From assembly GCF_042434395.1 (NCBI RefSeq), contig NZ_JBHLTP010000009.1, forward strand, positions 62,001-126,000: 64,000 bases of DNA, given 5' to 3'. This document shows, piece by piece, positions 44,726 through 53,388 of the stretch. Source of the DNA: Pontibacillus salicampi. GTDB lineage: Bacteria; Bacillota; Bacilli; Bacillales; BH030062. Position numbers and translations under genes: made by a program. How positions within the stretch are numbered: the first letter of the stretch is position 1; each line of letters opens with the position of its first letter. The notes beneath the pieces are model-generated. The model did no database searches. It saw only the letters and a program-made list of their open reading frames with translations, and was not told where the DNA came from.

Positions 44726-44752
44726 AAAGCCGACTGATTATCAGTCGGCTTT
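44726..44752. terminator. Bidirectional terminator between the small membrane gene and rqcH
   Basis: AAAGCCGACTGA and TCAGTCGGCTTT form a perfect 12-bp stem with a 3-nt loop, A-rich on the left and T-rich on the right. It serves both convergent genes. The rqcH stop codon (44741-44743) is inside the stem. Confidence 0.9.
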
Positions 44753-46462
44753 TGTTGTATTTAGTCGCAGGGAACGAATAATTGCTTCATCTGGTGTGAC
44801 GAAGACGGTTTTTTGATTATCATACGTAACAAACCCTGGCTTTGCTCCATTTGGTTTTTTTACGTGTCGTACTAACGTATAATCAACAGGGACCGAAGAG
44901 GAGGAGCGAGATTTACTAAAGTAGGCGGCTAATTGTGCAGCCTCTATTAAAGTCTCCTCGCTCGGTTCACTTTCCCGGATTACCACATGGGAACCAGGAA
45001 TATCTTTAGTGTGAAGCCATATATCATCCCTGTGGGCCATTTTACTAGTGACGTACTCATTCTGCTTATTGTTCTTCCCAACGAGGATAGTCACCCCGTC
45101 GGTGGAGACGAACGAGTCTGGCTTAGGTTTACTGGGTTGTTTCTTTTTCTTTTGTTGAGGCTTCGCTCGTAAATATCCTTCTTCGCGAAGCTCCTCGCGT
45201 ATCTCTTCAATATCTTCCTCACGAGCAGCATCAATTTGCTGTAGCAGCTGGTCCAGGTAATCAATATTTTCTTTTGCTTTTTTTATCTCCTCCTGGACTA
45301 CCTCTCCAGATTTCTTCATCTTATTATACGTTTGGAAGTAACTTTGTGCGTTCTCGCTAGGCGTCTTATTAGGATTCAGCTCAACGGTCAAATCAGGCTG
45401 TTCTTCTTTATAGTAATCATGAACGGTAACGGACGTATCTCCTTGCTTTACTAGGTGCATATGCGCAGTAAGCAGCTCTCCGTATTTCTGATATTCATCT
45501 GCTTTTTCTGCTTTCTTTAAGGTTTGCTCATGCTTTTTAATCTTCCGCTTGTTTTTTTCCAATTCATTTTTTAGAAAACGTGATAGATCCCCAGCCCGCT
45601 GTTTAACTCGGTCCCGTTCTGCTTTACCGGAGAAGTATGCATCCAGCATTTCATTTACCGAATCATAGCGTTCTTCCTCCATATCCTTAGAAGCTAGAGA
45701 CAGAACGTAAAATTGTTCTTTATCTCCTGTTAATATGGCTGGCTCGTACGTATGGTGAAGAATCTGGTGCTGTAAGGACTCAAATTCCTCCTTCAGCCTT
45801 CCTTGTGATCCAAGACCTGCACGATATACTAATTCCGTTGCGATCAGAGGAGAGAAACCTTGTAATAGACCCATAATCTGCTTGTCCATTTTACCGCTGT
45901 TAAAATCCAGCTTACGAACGAACGTATCTCCATCTATGGACAGTGGATTGGTTTTCCCTTGATCGGGAGGTCCGATATAGCTATTGCCAGGTAATAGCGT
46001 TCGGTGTGTGTTCTGGGCGGGCGATACGTGTTTAATACAATCAAGAATCATTTCTCGTTCATCGTCCACAAGCAATAAATTACTATGCTTTCCCATAATT
46101 TCTACAATAAAGGACTTGGTCGTTTCATCTCCAATTTCGTCTTTACTTCGAACGTTTATGCGAATAACCCGCTCCATATCCACCTGCTCAATGGATTCTA
46201 TAAATCCACCGATTAAATGCTTACGAAGCAGCATACAGAACATAGGTGGCTCCTTTGGGTTTTGATACTTCTCTTTGGTCAAATGAATTCTCGCGTAGGA
46301 AGGATGTGCCGATAGCAGCAAGCTATGGTTTACCCCCTGACTGCGAACAGTAAATACTAGTTCGGTTTGCGTTGGTTGATATATTTTCATAATTCGGCCG
46401 GGTGTAATTTTTTCGTGTAATTCGTGCGAAATAGCCCGGGTGACAACGCCATCAAATGACAT
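44741..46462 (-). CDS. rqcH: RqcH, ribosome quality control alanine-tailing factor
   Basis: A 573-residue NEMF/Rqc2 homologue (formerly FbpA/YloA, a fibronectin-binding-like protein). An NFACT-N domain (~1-180) with HPSYARIHLT and PPMFCMLLRKH, a helix-hairpin and a long coiled coil (~275-420), then an NFACT-R domain with ARDDIWLHTKDIPGSHVVIR-like sequence (~472-492). The middle of that motif, DIWLHTKDIPGSH, is a clear signature. RqcH binds split 50S subunits and adds C-terminal alanine tails. The start at 46462 follows GAGGTG; an in-frame GTG at 46471 lies inside that site. Confidence 0.95.
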   Translation of the reverse strand: MSFDGVVTRAISHELHEKITPGRIMKIYQPTQTELVFTVRSQGVNHSLLLSAHPSYARIHLTKEKYQNPKEPPMFCMLLRKHLIGGFIESIEQVDMERVIRINVRSKDEIGDETTKSFIVEIMGKHSNLLLVDDEREMILDCIKHVSPAQNTHRTLLPGNSYIGPPDQGKTNPLSIDGDTFVRKLDFNSGKMDKQIMGLLQGFSPLIATELVYRAGLGSQGRLKEEFESLQHQILHHTYEPAILTGDKEQFYVLSLASKDMEEERYDSVNEMLDAYFSGKAERDRVKQRAGDLSRFLKNELEKNKRKIKKHEQTLKKAEKADEYQKYGELLTAHMHLVKQGDTSVTVHDYYKEEQPDLTVELNPNKTPSENAQSYFQTYNKMKKSGEVVQEEIKKAKENIDYLDQLLQQIDAAREEDIEEIREELREEGYLRAKPQQKKKKQPSKPKPDSFVSTDGVTILVGKNNKQNEYVTSKMAHRDDIWLHTKDIPGSHVVIRESEPSEETLIEAAQLAAYFSKSRSSSSVPVDYTLVRHVKKPNGAKPGFVTYDNQKTVFVTPDEAIIRSLRLNTTKAD

Positions 46463-46553
46463 AACAATCACCTCACATTATTCCGATTATAGCATGTTTT
46501 GGGACGAGTCTGAATAGATATAGAAAAGACTCGCTCACATGGAGGAATGGGAT

Positions 46554-49211
46554 GTGAAATGGTATCAGTATAATTCAGATAATGTGGCACGAAAACTAGC
46601 TGTCAATATGAAAGAAGGGCTATCAGAGAAGCAGGCTAAGGAGCGCTTAAGGAAGTTCGGACCAAATGTGCTGAAAGAGAGCGCTGGTACGAATTTTGTT
46701 ATGCTCTTTTTTCGGCAATTCCAGGATTTTATGGTGTTAGTGCTGCTTGCCGCTACCCTTATTTCAGGCTTGCTCGGAGAGTACGTTGATGCAATTGCCA
46801 TTATGGCCATTGTTCTTATGAATGGAGTGCTTGGGTTTATTCAGGAGCAAAAAGCTGAAAAATCATTGGCCAAGCTGAAAGAATTATCTGCTCCACAAGC
46901 CCAGGTGCTTCGAGAAGGCGTATGGCGTAAAGTACCTTCTGCAGAATTAGTAATTGGTGATGTGGTTAAAATCTCTACAGGTGACCGGCTCAGTGCTGAT
47001 ATTCGACTAACCACTGTTAAGGGCCTGGAAATGGAAGAGAGTGCTCTAACGGGGGAATCGCTTCCGGTTAGTAAGCACGCAAATGAATTGTCCGGAACAG
47101 AAGTGGAGCTAGGCGATCAGCGTAATATGGTGTTTAGCGGAACACTTGCCACAAGAGGAAGTGCTGTAGGAGTTATCGTCGGGACTGGTATGGATACAGC
47201 AATGGGACAAATTGCCACTTTATTAGTCAGCACGGAGAGAATGCCAACCCCGCTTGAGCGTAAGCTTGCTGAGCTTGGAAAAATATTAATCATTACAGCG
47301 CTGGTTTTAACAGCTATTGTTGTCATGCTTGGAGTTTACCAGGGTCACCCTTTGTATAATATGTTCCTCGCCGGTGTTTCATTAGCAGTAGCGGCAATTC
47401 CAGAAGGGCTGCCTGCCATTGTGACGGTTGCGCTTTCCCTTGGGGTACAACGGATGATACGCAGGAAAGCAATTGTTCGCAAATTATCCGCTGTCGAGAC
47501 GTTAGGGTGTGCTACAGTAATTTGCTCGGACAAGACTGGGACCATGACGGAAAATCAAATGACTGTCCAGAAGTTAGAAACGTTGGAGGAAGCATTTCTT
47601 GTTACCGGAGAAGGATATGGGACAGACGGGTCTTTTTTCGATGGAAATAACCAGGTTGAGCCTGATAATGTCCCGGTGATGTATCAGCTATTATTGTATG
47701 GCGCGCTGTGTAATAATGCAGAATTAAGTGTAAAGGAAGACAGATACACTGTTAACGGAGACCCCACCGAAGGGGCACTTCTGGTTGCTGCTAGAAAGGC
47801 TGGGATTACGAAGGAGCGTCTAGCTAGATTTCGAGTCCTTCACGAAGTCCCCTTTGATTCGGAACGAAAAAGAATGACGGTTGTAATAGAGGATGAAAAC
47901 AAAAAGAGATTTGTCATTACAAAAGGCGCTCCTGATGTATTAATTCCAAGATGTCAATACGTCAGAGAGAAGGATGGCTATACGCCGTTTAAATCCAATC
48001 AAGAGAAGCAAATCTATCAAAGCGTGCACAAGATGGCAGATCAAGCCCTTAGGACAATAGCCATTTGCTATAAACCACTACAAAAAGGAGATTCCTTCAC
48101 CGACTTCGATTTAGAGAAAGATTTAATATTTGTAGGACTATCCGGCATGATTGATCCTCCTCGTAAAGAGGTGAAACAGGCCATTAGAGAATGTAGAGAA
48201 GCAGGAATTAAAACCGTAATGATAACTGGGGACCATGCTGTTACAGCAAGAGCCATTGCTAAAAACCTACAGCTTTTACCTGAGGAAGGAAGAGTAGTAG
48301 AAGGGGCAGAGCTGAGCAGGATGACAGATCAGGAATTGACGAGCATTATAGACGATGTATATGTCTTTGCTAGGGTAACACCAGAGCATAAACTGAAAAT
48401 CGTAAAAGCTTTCCAACAACAGGGACACGTGGTCGCGATGACAGGTGATGGAGTCAATGATGCCCCTGCCATAAAAGCAAGCGATATTGGTATATCAATG
48501 GGGAGAAGCGGAACAGACGTTGCCAAAGAAGCATCCTCTCTTGTATTGTTAGACGATAACTTTGCAACGATTAAGTCCGCTATCCATGAGGGTCGAAATA
48601 TTTATGAAAATATACGTAAATTTATAAGGTATTTGCTGGCATCAAATGTGGGTGAAATATTAGTCATGCTGTTCGCCATGCTGCTAGCCATGCCATTGCC
48701 ATTAGTTCCAGTGCAGATATTGTGGGTGAATCTAGTTACCGACGGCTTGCCCGCCATGGCGCTAGGCCTGGATAAATCAGAAGGTAATGTAATGAAGCAA
48801 CCTCCGAGAAACGCGAGGGAGGGAGTCTTCTCTAGAGGGCTTGGCTTTAAGATTGTTTCAAGAGGGATCATGATTGGGATCGTTACGCTGATTGCATTTA
48901 TTCTAGCCTATCAGGGAGAAGCAGAACGACTGTTATATGCCCAGACCATTGCATTTTCAACGCTTGTCATGGCTCAGCTCATCCATGTATTTGATTGCCG
49001 AAGTGATCGTTCGGTTTTTGCGAGAAATCCATTTGGCAACTGGTACCTTATTGGTGCTGTCGTTTCTTCTGTTCTATTATTACTCGTCGTTATCTACTAT
49101 GAACCATTACAAGGACCATTCCATACAACCGATTTAGCACTAAGAGACTGGATTAGTATTATCGGCTTAAGCTCTATCCCGACATTGCTTTTTGGATTTT
49201 CCAAACGGTAG
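46554..49211 (+). CDS. yloB: P-type calcium-transporting ATPase (YloB type)
   Basis: An 885-residue P2A-type ATPase with ten predicted membrane segments. TGES near 172, PEGLPAIVTVALS in helix 4 (calcium site), the phosphorylated aspartate D326 in CSDKTGT, KGAPD near 463, and MTGDGVNDAPAIK near 628. It pumps Ca2+ out of the cell; B. subtilis YloB is also associated with sporulation. GTG 46554 has GGAGG (46541-46545) upstream. ATG 46539 would give 890 residues and cannot be excluded. The gene ends at a strong terminator. Confidence 0.93.
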   Translation: MKWYQYNSDNVARKLAVNMKEGLSEKQAKERLRKFGPNVLKESAGTNFVMLFFRQFQDFMVLVLLAATLISGLLGEYVDAIAIMAIVLMNGVLGFIQEQKAEKSLAKLKELSAPQAQVLREGVWRKVPSAELVIGDVVKISTGDRLSADIRLTTVKGLEMEESALTGESLPVSKHANELSGTEVELGDQRNMVFSGTLATRGSAVGVIVGTGMDTAMGQIATLLVSTERMPTPLERKLAELGKILIITALVLTAIVVMLGVYQGHPLYNMFLAGVSLAVAAIPEGLPAIVTVALSLGVQRMIRRKAIVRKLSAVETLGCATVICSDKTGTMTENQMTVQKLETLEEAFLVTGEGYGTDGSFFDGNNQVEPDNVPVMYQLLLYGALCNNAELSVKEDRYTVNGDPTEGALLVAARKAGITKERLARFRVLHEVPFDSERKRMTVVIEDENKKRFVITKGAPDVLIPRCQYVREKDGYTPFKSNQEKQIYQSVHKMADQALRTIAICYKPLQKGDSFTDFDLEKDLIFVGLSGMIDPPRKEVKQAIRECREAGIKTVMITGDHAVTARAIAKNLQLLPEEGRVVEGAELSRMTDQELTSIIDDVYVFARVTPEHKLKIVKAFQQQGHVVAMTGDGVNDAPAIKASDIGISMGRSGTDVAKEASSLVLLDDNFATIKSAIHEGRNIYENIRKFIRYLLASNVGEILVMLFAMLLAMPLPLVPVQILWVNLVTDGLPAMALGLDKSEGNVMKQPPRNAREGVFSRGLGFKIVSRGIMIGIVTLIAFILAYQGEAERLLYAQTIAFSTLVMAQLIHVFDCRSDRSVFARNPFGNWYLIGAVVSSVLLLLVVIYYEPLQGPFHTTDLALRDWISIIGLSSIPTLLFGFSKR

Positions 49212-49232
49212 GAATTTTATAGATTCTATCCT

Positions 49233-49270
49233 AAAGAAGGCAATAACCATATACGGTATTGCCTTCTTTT
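49233..49270 (+). terminator. Terminator after the calcium ATPase gene
   Basis: AAGAAGGCAATA and TATTGCCTTCTT form a perfect 12-bp stem around an 11-nt loop, followed by TT. The rest of the gap to 49422 is AT-rich and shows no gene. Confidence 0.88.
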
Positions 49271-49422
49271 GAATTTCTCCCTATTCTATAGAACGATCTA
49301 GTTAGTACATTTACATAGATCCAAATACTATGGAAGGTAATATTAAAGCATTATTATTAGTAATATATGACATCCTAAGGTAACAAAATATTTATTTACT
49401 GTAATTATTTTAACCATATCCA

Positions 49423-49451
49423 TTGAAAATGCCTGTAAAAACGAATATTAT
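49423..49451 (+). promoter_or_regulatory. SigA promoter of the purine permease gene
   Basis: TTGAAA (49423-49428), 17-bp spacer, TATTAT (49446-49451), five of six matches in each box. The transcript would have a leader of about 36 nt. Confidence 0.75.
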
Positions 49452-49481
49452 GTAACGTGGTTATGATAATCATTCGTGAAA
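49437..49481 (+). promoter_or_regulatory. Possible PurR operator (inverted CGAA boxes)
   Basis: ACGAAT (49441-49446) and ATTCGT (49472-49477) form an inverted repeat with the central CGAA/TTCG pairs 27 bp apart. This resembles the PurBox pairs that control purine genes in Bacillus. The left half, AAAAACGAATATT, fits the PurBox well; the right half is weaker. The left box overlaps the -10 element. Confidence 0.45.
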
Positions 49482-49493
49482 GTGGTGTAACAA

Positions 49494-50798
49494 ATGGAGC
49501 AATTATTAAAACGATTTAATTTAAACGATAACGGTACGACTGTTCGAACGGAGGTAGTAGCTGGGTTTACGACCTTTTTATCTATGGTGTATATCGTGTT
49601 CGTAAATCCTGCTATCCTGTCTTCAGCAGGTGTGCCATTTGGTCAAGTATTTATGGCGACCATTATTTCTGCAGTAGTAGGAACATTGATTATGGCATTT
49701 GCAGCAAATTATCCTATCGCTATTGCCCCTGGTATGGGACTCAACGCTTATTTTGCCTCTGTCGTAGGTGGTCAAGGGCTCTCCTATCAAATAGTCTTTG
49801 GTGCTGTGTTTATTGCTGGTATTCTCTTCATTCTACTCAGTCTTACCAATTTCAGGGAGAAATTAATAGAAGCTATTCCTAATTCGTTAAAGTATGGCAT
49901 AACGTCTGGAATTGGCTTATTCATCGCCTTTATCGGACTGGAAATGGCCGGTATCCTAGATAAAACGGCAGAGGAAGGACTTATTGGAGACTTGTCTTCT
50001 CCTACCACTGTGCTATCCATAGCTGGTCTTACTGTAACGCTTATTCTCTTGGCTAGAAATACGAAAGGCGCCTTATTTATTGGGATGCTAATTACAGCTA
50101 TTATTGCCTATTTTACAGGCCAAATACCTTATGAAAGCGGCACGATGCCGATAGATCTTCCGCCTATGCCAGTCTTCTTTGATATAGATCTTGCTGGTGT
50201 GTTTGCGAACAGCTTATATATTGTCATTTTTGCTTTCTTACTCGTTACTATATTTGACACGACAGGGACGTTAGTAGGGGTGGCTGAACAGGCTGGATTT
50301 ATGAAGAACGGCTCTCTTCCCAATGCTAAATCAGCACTGATGGCAGATGCAATGGCCACTACTACAGGGGCAATGTTTGGTACGAGCCCTTCTACAGCCT
50401 ATATTGAATCTACTACCGGAGTTGCTGCTGGTGGTAGAACGGGATTAACCTCCATCGTAGTAGGAACATTATTTATCGCAGCCATGTTCTTTGCTCCTGT
50501 AGTGGAGGCAATTGCAAATACTCCTGCGATAACAGCACCTGTGCTTATTATTGTTGGATGTTTCATGATAGAAGGCCTCTCCCGTGTGGATTGGAAAACA
50601 TTCGACGAAGCGTTCCCTGCCTATGCAACCTTACTTGCGATGCCGTTGACGTCAAGCATTGCTACTGGTATTGCTGTTGGCTTCATTTCCTATCCTTTAA
50701 TGAAGCTTGTTAGCGGGAAAGGAAAACAGGTTCACTGGCTACTATACATTTTTGCAGTTATCTTCGTTATATATCTAGCATTTACTCCAATGGCTTAG
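49494..50798 (+). CDS. pbuO: Guanine/hypoxanthine permease, AzgA-type NCS2 transporter
   Basis: A 434-residue membrane protein with about 12-13 segments. It shows the signatures AGFTTFLSMVYIVFVNPAIL (~22-41), YPIAIAPGMGLNAYFA (~75-90), FDTTGTLVGVAEQAG and FGTSPSTAYIESTTGVAAGGRTG in two parts (~292-315). It is closer, from memory, to B. subtilis PbuO than to PbuG. It imports hypoxanthine and guanine. The gene has its own promoter and terminator and is inserted between yloB and yicC, which are adjacent in B. subtilis. Confidence 0.88.
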   Translation: MEQLLKRFNLNDNGTTVRTEVVAGFTTFLSMVYIVFVNPAILSSAGVPFGQVFMATIISAVVGTLIMAFAANYPIAIAPGMGLNAYFASVVGGQGLSYQIVFGAVFIAGILFILLSLTNFREKLIEAIPNSLKYGITSGIGLFIAFIGLEMAGILDKTAEEGLIGDLSSPTTVLSIAGLTVTLILLARNTKGALFIGMLITAIIAYFTGQIPYESGTMPIDLPPMPVFFDIDLAGVFANSLYIVIFAFLLVTIFDTTGTLVGVAEQAGFMKNGSLPNAKSALMADAMATTTGAMFGTSPSTAYIESTTGVAAGGRTGLTSIVVGTLFIAAMFFAPVVEAIANTPAITAPVLIIVGCFMIEGLSRVDWKTFDEAFPAYATLLAMPLTSSIATGIAVGFISYPLMKLVSGKGKQVHWLLYIFAVIFVIYLAFTPMA

Positions 50799-50882
50799 TC
50801 AGAGAATGTGGTGTTATGGGTAAGTGTGGGAATCGATTGGCATTATGTATGGAATGAAATAGACAAAGAAAAATACCCTAAC

Positions 50883-50921
50883 GAAGCTCCTTATCCTTCT
50901 ATCGGAAAAGGAGCTTCTTTT
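50883..50921 (+). terminator. Terminator after pbuO
   Basis: GAAGCTCCTT (50883-50892) and AAGGAGCTTC (50908-50917) form a 10-bp stem followed by TTTTAT. The surrounding 339-bp gap (50799-51137) otherwise holds only the yicC promoter. Confidence 0.88.
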
Positions 50922-50973
50922 ATATGAAACGTTCTTATTAGTCTAAATACACATGTGATGTAAGCATGGATAG

Positions 50974-51002
50974 TTGCCTATACTATTCAATGTATGTATA
51001 AT
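50974..51002 (+). promoter_or_regulatory. SigA promoter of yicC-remA-gmk-rpoZ
   Basis: TTGCCT (50974-50979), 17-bp spacer, TATAAT (50997-51002). The leader to the yicC ATG would be about 130 nt; I see no known riboswitch in it. Confidence 0.8.
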
Positions 51003-51137
51003 CGAAGCATTTAAAAGGTAAATGTTATGAACAATACAGGTAGGGAGTTCTATAAACGCGCTGTTTTTCATGGTAAGATAACATTAAAATTGATTTCGTA
51101 AAAAACATAGAAATACGGTTAGAGGATGTGACGGAAT

Positions 51138-52016
51138 ATGGTTCGTAGTATGACGGGATATGGTCGATCAGTGATAAACGAACAATCTACGGATATAATA
51201 GTTGAAGTTAGAACGGTCAATCATCGTTTTTTGGATGTTTCTGCTAAAATACCTCGTTCCCTATTGTATATAGAGGATCAAATAAAGAAAACGGTACAGC
51301 AATCCTTCTCTCGCGGTAGAGTGGATGTCTATGTTACGATAGATGGCGATGGATATACTGATAGGGAATTAGTAGTTGACTGGGATGTGCTAGGTCAACT
51401 AGTAGAGAAGATTCATGCAGCGAAAAGGAAATATAACCTCTCCGGAACGCTCGATGTTAATACGATTGCGTCTCAAAGTTCTATTTTTGAAATAATGGAG
51501 AAGGAGCAGGGGCTAGGAGAGTTAGATGAGCACATAATTTACGCTCTTCAAGAAGCATGTAATCAGGCTCTCACGATGCGTAATAGTGAAGGGGAAGCTT
51601 TGCGTAAGGATGTAGAAAATAGGCTTGAATTCATTTCTGACCTCCTGGAGCGTTTAGAGAACCATCGATATTTAGTGCTAGAGCAATCGAGAAAACGCAT
51701 TTTAGAAAGAATACAGGAATATTTTCAGGAAGATACAAGGGAAGATTCCAGGATCTATCAGGAGGTTGCTCTCCTTGCTGAAAAAGGAGATATTTCGGAA
51801 GAGATTACCCGATTAGCCAGTCATGTGAAGCAGTTTCAGATAAGGCTTGAAGGGGAAGAAGCAATTGGCAGACAGCTTGACTTTATTGTTCAAGAAATGC
51901 ATCGGGAAGCAAACACAATTGGGTCGAAATCAACTGATGGTAGTACAGGTGAATGGGTCGTTCAATTAAAAAGTGAACTCGAAAAAATTAAAGAACAAGT
52001 ACAAAATGTTGAATAA
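51138..52016 (+). CDS. yicC: YicC-family endoribonuclease (YloC)
   Basis: A 292-residue protein with the YicC N-terminal domain (MVRSMTGYGRS at the start, VEVRTVNHRFLDVS ~22-35) and the C-terminal DUF1732 domain ending in the EMHREANTIGSKS motif (~256-268). YicC proteins are recently described RNases that act on small RNAs and mRNA. Length equals B. subtilis YloC. It heads the transcript that continues into remA and gmk. Confidence 0.92.
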   Translation: MVRSMTGYGRSVINEQSTDIIVEVRTVNHRFLDVSAKIPRSLLYIEDQIKKTVQQSFSRGRVDVYVTIDGDGYTDRELVVDWDVLGQLVEKIHAAKRKYNLSGTLDVNTIASQSSIFEIMEKEQGLGELDEHIIYALQEACNQALTMRNSEGEALRKDVENRLEFISDLLERLENHRYLVLEQSRKRILERIQEYFQEDTREDSRIYQEVALLAEKGDISEEITRLASHVKQFQIRLEGEEAIGRQLDFIVQEMHREANTIGSKSTDGSTGEWVVQLKSELEKIKEQVQNVE

Positions 52017-52104
52017 TCATTGAGTTTAGGCTATAGTTTCTCATATAATTATAGTATTGACTATCTCAAAGAGGTTGTTTTGGAAAGACGAAGGAGGAGC
52101 CATC

Positions 52105-52368
52105 GTGAGCTTACGACTAATCAACATCGGATTTGGGAATGTTGTTTCCGCAAATCGTATTATTTCAATTGTTTCACCAGAATCAGCACCAGTGAAACGT
52201 ATTATAACTGTGGCAAGAGATAACAATAAATTAGTAGATGCTACATATGGCCGCCGCACAAGAGCGGTAATTATAACTGATAGTGATCATGTCGTATTAT
52301 CTGCCGTACAGCCGGAAACAGTCGGCGGTCGTGTAATTAGTAATGATGATATGTCAGACGAAGGGTAG
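52105..52368 (+). CDS. remA: RemA, DNA-binding regulator of extracellular matrix genes
   Basis: An 87-residue DUF370 protein. The conserved core LINIGFGNVVSANRIISIV, SPESAPVKR, DATYGRRTRAVII and DSDHVVLSAVQPETV is intact. In B. subtilis RemA forms rings that wrap DNA and activates matrix and osmoprotectant genes. GTG 52105 is preceded by AAGGAGGAG (52091-52099); the longer frame lacks family similarity. gmk begins 9 bp after its stop. Confidence 0.95.
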   Translation: MSLRLINIGFGNVVSANRIISIVSPESAPVKRIITVARDNNKLVDATYGRRTRAVIITDSDHVVLSAVQPETVGGRVISNDDMSDEG

Positions 52369-52377
52369 GACGCAATT

Positions 52378-52998
52378 GTGATTGAAGAAAAAGGTATTTT
52401 ATTTATTCTATCTGGCCCCTCCGGAGTGGGAAAAGGAACGGTAAGAAAATCGCTCTTCGATTTGGACACAGAATTAAAATATTCTATATCCATGACTACT
52501 CGCCCTCCAAGAGAAGGGGAAGTAGATGGGATCGATTATTTCTTCAAGACGAAGCAAGAGTTTGAAGATATGATTGAAAATAATAAAATGATTGAGTATG
52601 CCCAGTATGTAGGGAATTATTATGGTACACCAAAAGATTACGTAGAAGAGCAGCTTGATAATGGGAATGACGTTTTTCTGGAAATTGAAGTGCAAGGGGC
52701 GCTTCAAGTGAAGGAGAACTTTCCAGAGGGTGTATTTGTATTCCTTATCCCACCAAGCCTCGAAGAATTAAAAGACCGAATTATTAGTCGTGGGACAGAA
52801 ACAGAGGATAAAGTTACCAATCGATTAGCTGCAGCAAAGAAGGAAATTGAAATGATGGATTACTACGATTATGTAGTAGTCAATGATCAAGTAAGTACTG
52901 CTGTACAAACGATACAATCCATCGTTCGAAGTGAACATTGTAAACGCGAACGTGTGGCAATACAATATAAAAAAGCATTGGAGCGTGATGAATCATGA
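52378..52998 (+). CDS. gmk: Gmk, guanylate kinase
   Basis: A 206-residue nucleoside monophosphate kinase. P-loop GPSGVGKGT at ~13-21; the GMP-binding segment STTRPPREGEVDG-like region is at ~39-52. It phosphorylates GMP to GDP. Family proteins are also targets of (p)ppGpp. The start GTG 52378 has a modest AGGA upstream; TTG 52376 is out of frame. The end overlaps rpoZ by 4 bases. Confidence 0.97.
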   Translation: MIEEKGILFILSGPSGVGKGTVRKSLFDLDTELKYSISMTTRPPREGEVDGIDYFFKTKQEFEDMIENNKMIEYAQYVGNYYGTPKDYVEEQLDNGNDVFLEIEVQGALQVKENFPEGVFVFLIPPSLEELKDRIISRGTETEDKVTNRLAAAKKEIEMMDYYDYVVVNDQVSTAVQTIQSIVRSEHCKRERVAIQYKKALERDES

Positions 52999-53219
52999 TG
53001 CTAGAACCATCCATTGATTCTCTTTTGAAGAACATTAACTCAAAATACACTCTTGTGACGTTGTCAGCACGTCGTGCGCGTCAGATGCAAGATACGAAGA
53101 AATATTTGTTGGAAGACTTTGATTCAGAAAGTTATGTTGGGGTAGCGTTGGAAGAAATTAATAGCGGTAAACTCGACTTCACAAACGACTTTTGGGATGA
53201 TAACGAAGAGCAGGAATAA
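52995..53219 (+). CDS. rpoZ: RpoZ, RNA polymerase omega subunit
   Basis: A 74-residue omega subunit with MLEPSIDSLLKNI, KYTLVTLSARRARQM and the VGVALEEINSGKL motif. It stabilises the beta-prime subunit. Two adjacent ATG codons (52995, 52998) are possible starts; the first overlaps the gmk stop. The acidic tail continues to the stop, which is inside the following terminator hairpin. Confidence 0.95.
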   Translation: MMLEPSIDSLLKNINSKYTLVTLSARRARQMQDTKKYLLEDFDSESYVGVALEEINSGKLDFTNDFWDDNEEQE

Positions 53220-53247
53220 CAACCTTTTTAGGTTGTTATTTTTGTTT
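53215..53247 (+). terminator. Terminator after rpoZ
   Basis: AATAACAACCT (53215-53225) and AGGTTGTTATT (53230-53240) form a perfect 11-bp stem with a 4-nt loop and a following T-rich tail. The rpoZ stop lies in the 5' arm. Confidence 0.9.
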
Positions 53248-53388
53248 GTAGGTAAAACATACATACTAAAAATTAGCGTTACCTAATCATCAAATTTTAT
53301 ATCTTGACCCTTGCCGTTTACAATAGAAATACGATTACATTAAGAACTGATTATATACATTATCGTGAAGGATGCGGAGGTTATATAC

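Noticed and set aside
49271..49493. Purine riboswitch before pbuO
   Set aside because: No conserved aptamer core is present and the predicted promoter leaves only about 36 nt of leader.
53304..53340. TTGACC as the -35 of a coaBC promoter
   Set aside because: No acceptable -10 at 16-18 bp; the real promoter could not be placed.
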